This document shows, one piece after another, positions 62,234-64,000 of a stretch of 64,000 nucleotides of DNA. The stretch spans positions 97,054 to 161,053 of the forward strand of contig NZ_JALPZO010000172.1 of NCBI RefSeq assembly GCF_023507745.1, given 5' to 3'. Source of the stretch: Vreelandella olivaria (GTDB lineage Bacteria; Pseudomonadota; Gammaproteobacteria; Pseudomonadales; Halomonadaceae). Below the pieces are notes generated by a model. That model worked only from the letters and a program-made list of their open reading frames with translations. It was not told the DNA's origin and did not search any database. Numbering within the stretch: position 1 is the first letter of the stretch; every line of letters starts with the position of its first letter. A program made the position numbers and the translations under genes.

Positions 62234-63232
62234 CTATGTTGAAGTTGCGGGTGCCTGGGCTGATGGCTCCGCCATTGCCTCCTCTGCCGGGGAGAGCTGT
62301 TTCGAGGGCTTGATTATCAAATAAATCTGAGCGCCAATGCTGATAGGCCACAGGCTGAGACCGATTGTTTTGGCCAGTAGAAACAGCCACCCATTATCAT
62401 AAAACTCGTTTATTGCCAGCCAGACCGTACCGCCTCCGAGGACGAGTGTCAGGCCTAGCCCCCCGCATAAAATGGCCGTCGTAGCATCGGTAAAACTGTT
62501 CAATCGCTTGGCGATTAGTTTGAGAATCCAGACGCCTCCCAGCACTGTCAGTAGCAGCAGGAAAAAGCCACCAATCTTCAACGTTGAATCGAGTGCCCAG
62601 TAGTAACCCATCACTGATAGGTTGTCGAGACGCCAAACCATGATGCCGCTAATAGCGATGCCTATCACGCCGATCACCAAGTGGGCTAATAGATAGCGGC
62701 GCAAGAAGGTCAGGCAGTCCAGCTGTTTTTCCACAGGCATATCCGGCCGCTGACGCAAGAGCGCATGTGACGGTTCAACATCGCGAAGAGAGCGTAATGT
62801 GAACCCCATGAGCAGTGCCACAATGCCTATTATTGCCAGCACCACTATCGATAACAGAGGGTAACCGAAGTGCTCCTCGAAACCATTCGATGCCGCCCAA
62901 TTGATCATTGAGGCCAAAGCCCCTAATGAGTAGGTGCCGATCCCGGCAAGGCTACCTAAAACGCGGCCGAAGGCATTAATACCCACGATGATATGCAGCA
63001 CGATCAATACGAGATCCATTGAGATGTGCGGCGTGAAATAGTTAATCCAAAAAAAAGCGTCAGAATAGAATCTTGGTGTCATGTCCCATAAGAAACGGTC
63101 TTGGCTCACAAGAAACGCACCACCTACCTGGAGGCTTAATAGCAGATAGGCAGCTAGCCAGTAGCGGTGCCGGTCCAGGCGCGGCTCGCTCATCGAGCGG
63201 AACCAGTAAAGTTCTTTCAAGATGTGAAACAT
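62234..63232 (-). CDS. multipass membrane protein of unknown function
   Basis: A 332-residue protein with AAGGGAAAG before the ATG and about seven to eight membrane helices. No family motif recognised. The first soluble stretch (SMSEPRLDRHRYW) and a central loop with DMPVEKQLDCLTFLRR are cytosolic; the tail (SPAEEAMAEPSAQ) is acidic. Single gene between the Fic remnant and an IS-disturbed region. Confidence 0.75.
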   Translation of the reverse strand: MFHILKELYWFRSMSEPRLDRHRYWLAAYLLLSLQVGGAFLVSQDRFLWDMTPRFYSDAFFWINYFTPHISMDLVLIVLHIIVGINAFGRVLGSLAGIGTYSLGALASMINWAASNGFEEHFGYPLLSIVVLAIIGIVALLMGFTLRSLRDVEPSHALLRQRPDMPVEKQLDCLTFLRRYLLAHLVIGVIGIAISGIMVWRLDNLSVMGYYWALDSTLKIGGFFLLLLTVLGGVWILKLIAKRLNSFTDATTAILCGGLGLTLVLGGGTVWLAINEFYDNGWLFLLAKTIGLSLWPISIGAQIYLIIKPSKQLSPAEEAMAEPSAQAPATST

Positions 63233-63616
63233 ATCTTTCCCTTGGAATTACGGTAATATTAGCGGTGGGTGTGAAATGCTGGACAGCAAGATTGATATTG
63301 GCTAGCAGTCGTTGAAGCTGGTTTAAAAGAGCATTCAAACTCTGAAAACCTCGAACACACCCTTCACAATAATACTTTGCCACCACTGTTCTTTGTAATC
63401 TAATTCTATTTATTTAAACATAATGACGCTTTATGCATTTATTCGGCTCTTCGACGCTGGGTGTAGAATTCGCTCTTGAGCTGGGCCAGAATATGCTCTC
63501 CCCCAACAGCAGTAGCCTCATCGCGCTCTATTGGAGTTGACTGTGGAAGACTAAGTAGGTGGCGAATTCAGCAGGCCAATAACACTAGCCCGCCGCTTTG
63601 CTAAGTTAGGATTGAC
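63233..63616. other. 384-bp gap, nothing supported
   Basis: AT-rich at 63380-63440. A 35-codon plus-strand frame near 63434 has no ribosome site. No repeat or RNA gene seen. Confidence 0.5.
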
Positions 63617-63880
63617 CTATTCTACTTGAGCGGTTGCAACCGCAGGGCCAGACATTAATGCGATAGTGGTAGTACCCAGCGCTGTCGCAACAGCAGCGAA
63701 TAGATAAATCTCATTAAGTCCAGATGTCGACAACACGATAGCACCAAGCACTGCACCAAGACCTATCGCCGCATTGAAAATGGCGACATAAATTGCAGAG
63801 GCTGGTAGGACGTCATCACCAGCTTCCTTGAGAATCCAAGTTTGGAATCCCATCAAAACAGCAGCAATGCCCCCGACGTC
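63617..63880 (-). pseudogene. C-terminal fragment of an MFS transporter (SotB/AraJ-like)
   Basis: On the minus strand the frame reads GGIAAVLMGFQTWILKEAG and continues through PASAIYVAIFNAAIGLGAVL, the last two membrane helices of an arabinose-efflux-type MFS protein. Upstream of about 63880 the resemblance stops where the IS3-type element begins, so the gene was probably cut by that insertion. Confidence 0.75.
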
Positions 63881-63940
63881 ACCCCCAGATTGAGTAGCGC
63901 TACACTTTAGAGTCCGATCCTATGGGTAAGGAGGTTGGAC

Positions 63941-64000
63941 ATGAAGAAGCGTTTCAGCGAAGAACAGATCATTGGTTTCCTGGGCGAAGCCGAAGCGGGA
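63941..64000 (+). mobile_element. IS3-family transposase OrfA, start only
   Basis: AAGGAGG then ATG at 63941 opens MKKRFSEEQIIGFLGE, the conserved N-terminus of IS3-family (IS407/IS51-like) OrfA proteins. Only 20 codons are in the window. The element's left end should lie between about 63880 and 63935, but I cannot fix its terminal repeat without the right end. Confidence 0.82.

Noticed and set aside
63434..63541. 35-codon plus-strand frame near the right edge
   Set aside because: No ribosome site; lies in AT-rich flank without support.
1..64000. CRISPR arrays, tRNA or rRNA genes
   Set aside because: No regularly spaced repeats and no cloverleaf or rRNA sequence was noticed on either strand; a tRNAscan or Rfam run would be decisive.

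Overview
The window looks like chromosome of a moderately GC gammaproteobacterium, most likely a member of the Halomonadaceae (Halomonas/Vreelandella type). That is an inference from the gene mix: RlmA, a CspA-type cold-shock gene, a TerC gene behind a manganese-riboswitch-like leader, a fused LplT-PlsC-Aas phospholipid repair protein, and many LysR/AraC regulators paired with SDR and aldo/keto reductase genes. No rRNA, tRNA or CRISPR array was seen.

Layout. 0-12.6 kb: a LysR/EamA divergent pair (the LysR is cut by the left edge), a DUF3298-type lipoprotein, a repeat-containing exported protein, an RlpA-like protein, a TonB-dependent receptor, an AraC regulator divergent from an SDR / exported CMD-family / Atu4866-like operon, TerC with a yybP-ykoY-like leader, CspA and RlmA. 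13.2-26.3 kb: the most interesting region, an accessory catabolic locus. One operon encodes a haem-oxygenase-like diiron oxidase (complete E-H-E-H-D-H ligand pattern), an aldehyde dehydrogenase of the 2-oxoglutarate-semialdehyde type, a GlcG/HbpS protein, a 2Fe-2S/FAD/NAD reductase, a 2Fe-2S ferredoxin and an aspartate-dehydrogenase-like enzyme. Around it lie two different permeases, a Nif3-like protein, a creatininase-family amidohydrolase, a second ferredoxin, two small proteins of unknown role and a GntR/FCD regulator. Copies of a palindrome with core TTGGTATACCAA stand before several of these units and suggest one regulon. A leader ending in a 20-bp intrinsic terminator precedes the Nif3-permease pair and looks like an unassigned (perhaps ZTP-like) riboswitch.

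26.3-41.4 kb: a decayed copy of the tail of an XRE-type gene, an EamA/LysR pair, the intact XRE-type gene, an Aas-type fusion truncated at its C-terminus and joined tail-to-tail with a hydrolase fragment, a RES/Xre toxin-antitoxin pair, an MscS channel, a DUF2157-DUF4401-GDYXXLXY membrane operon, and an amidohydrolase with an outer-membrane protein. 41.4-57.7 kb: a dense run of regulators (LysR, AraC, Rrf2) with RidA, SDR, aldo/keto reductases, Ohr, an exported alpha/beta hydrolase and a methyltransferase. Inside it sits a visibly G+C-rich block (about 44.0-48.5 kb) with an SDR, a two-subunit molybdenum hydroxylase and XdhC, and a graveyard of three broken genes (50.8-51.8 kb).

57.8-64 kb: a 58-residue secreted peptide gene, DUF1330, a TPR-like protein, Fe/Mn superoxide dismutase, a FloR/CmlA-type phenicol exporter, the tail of a Fic gene, a multipass membrane protein, and an MFS gene fragment abutting the start of an IS3-family transposase at the right edge. 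The working hypothesis for the central locus is uptake of an organic nitrogen compound, hydrolytic opening by the amidohydrolase, O2-dependent cleavage by the diiron protein fed with electrons through the reductase and ferredoxins, and clean-up of the products by the aldehyde and amino-acid dehydrogenases. The substrate is unknown.
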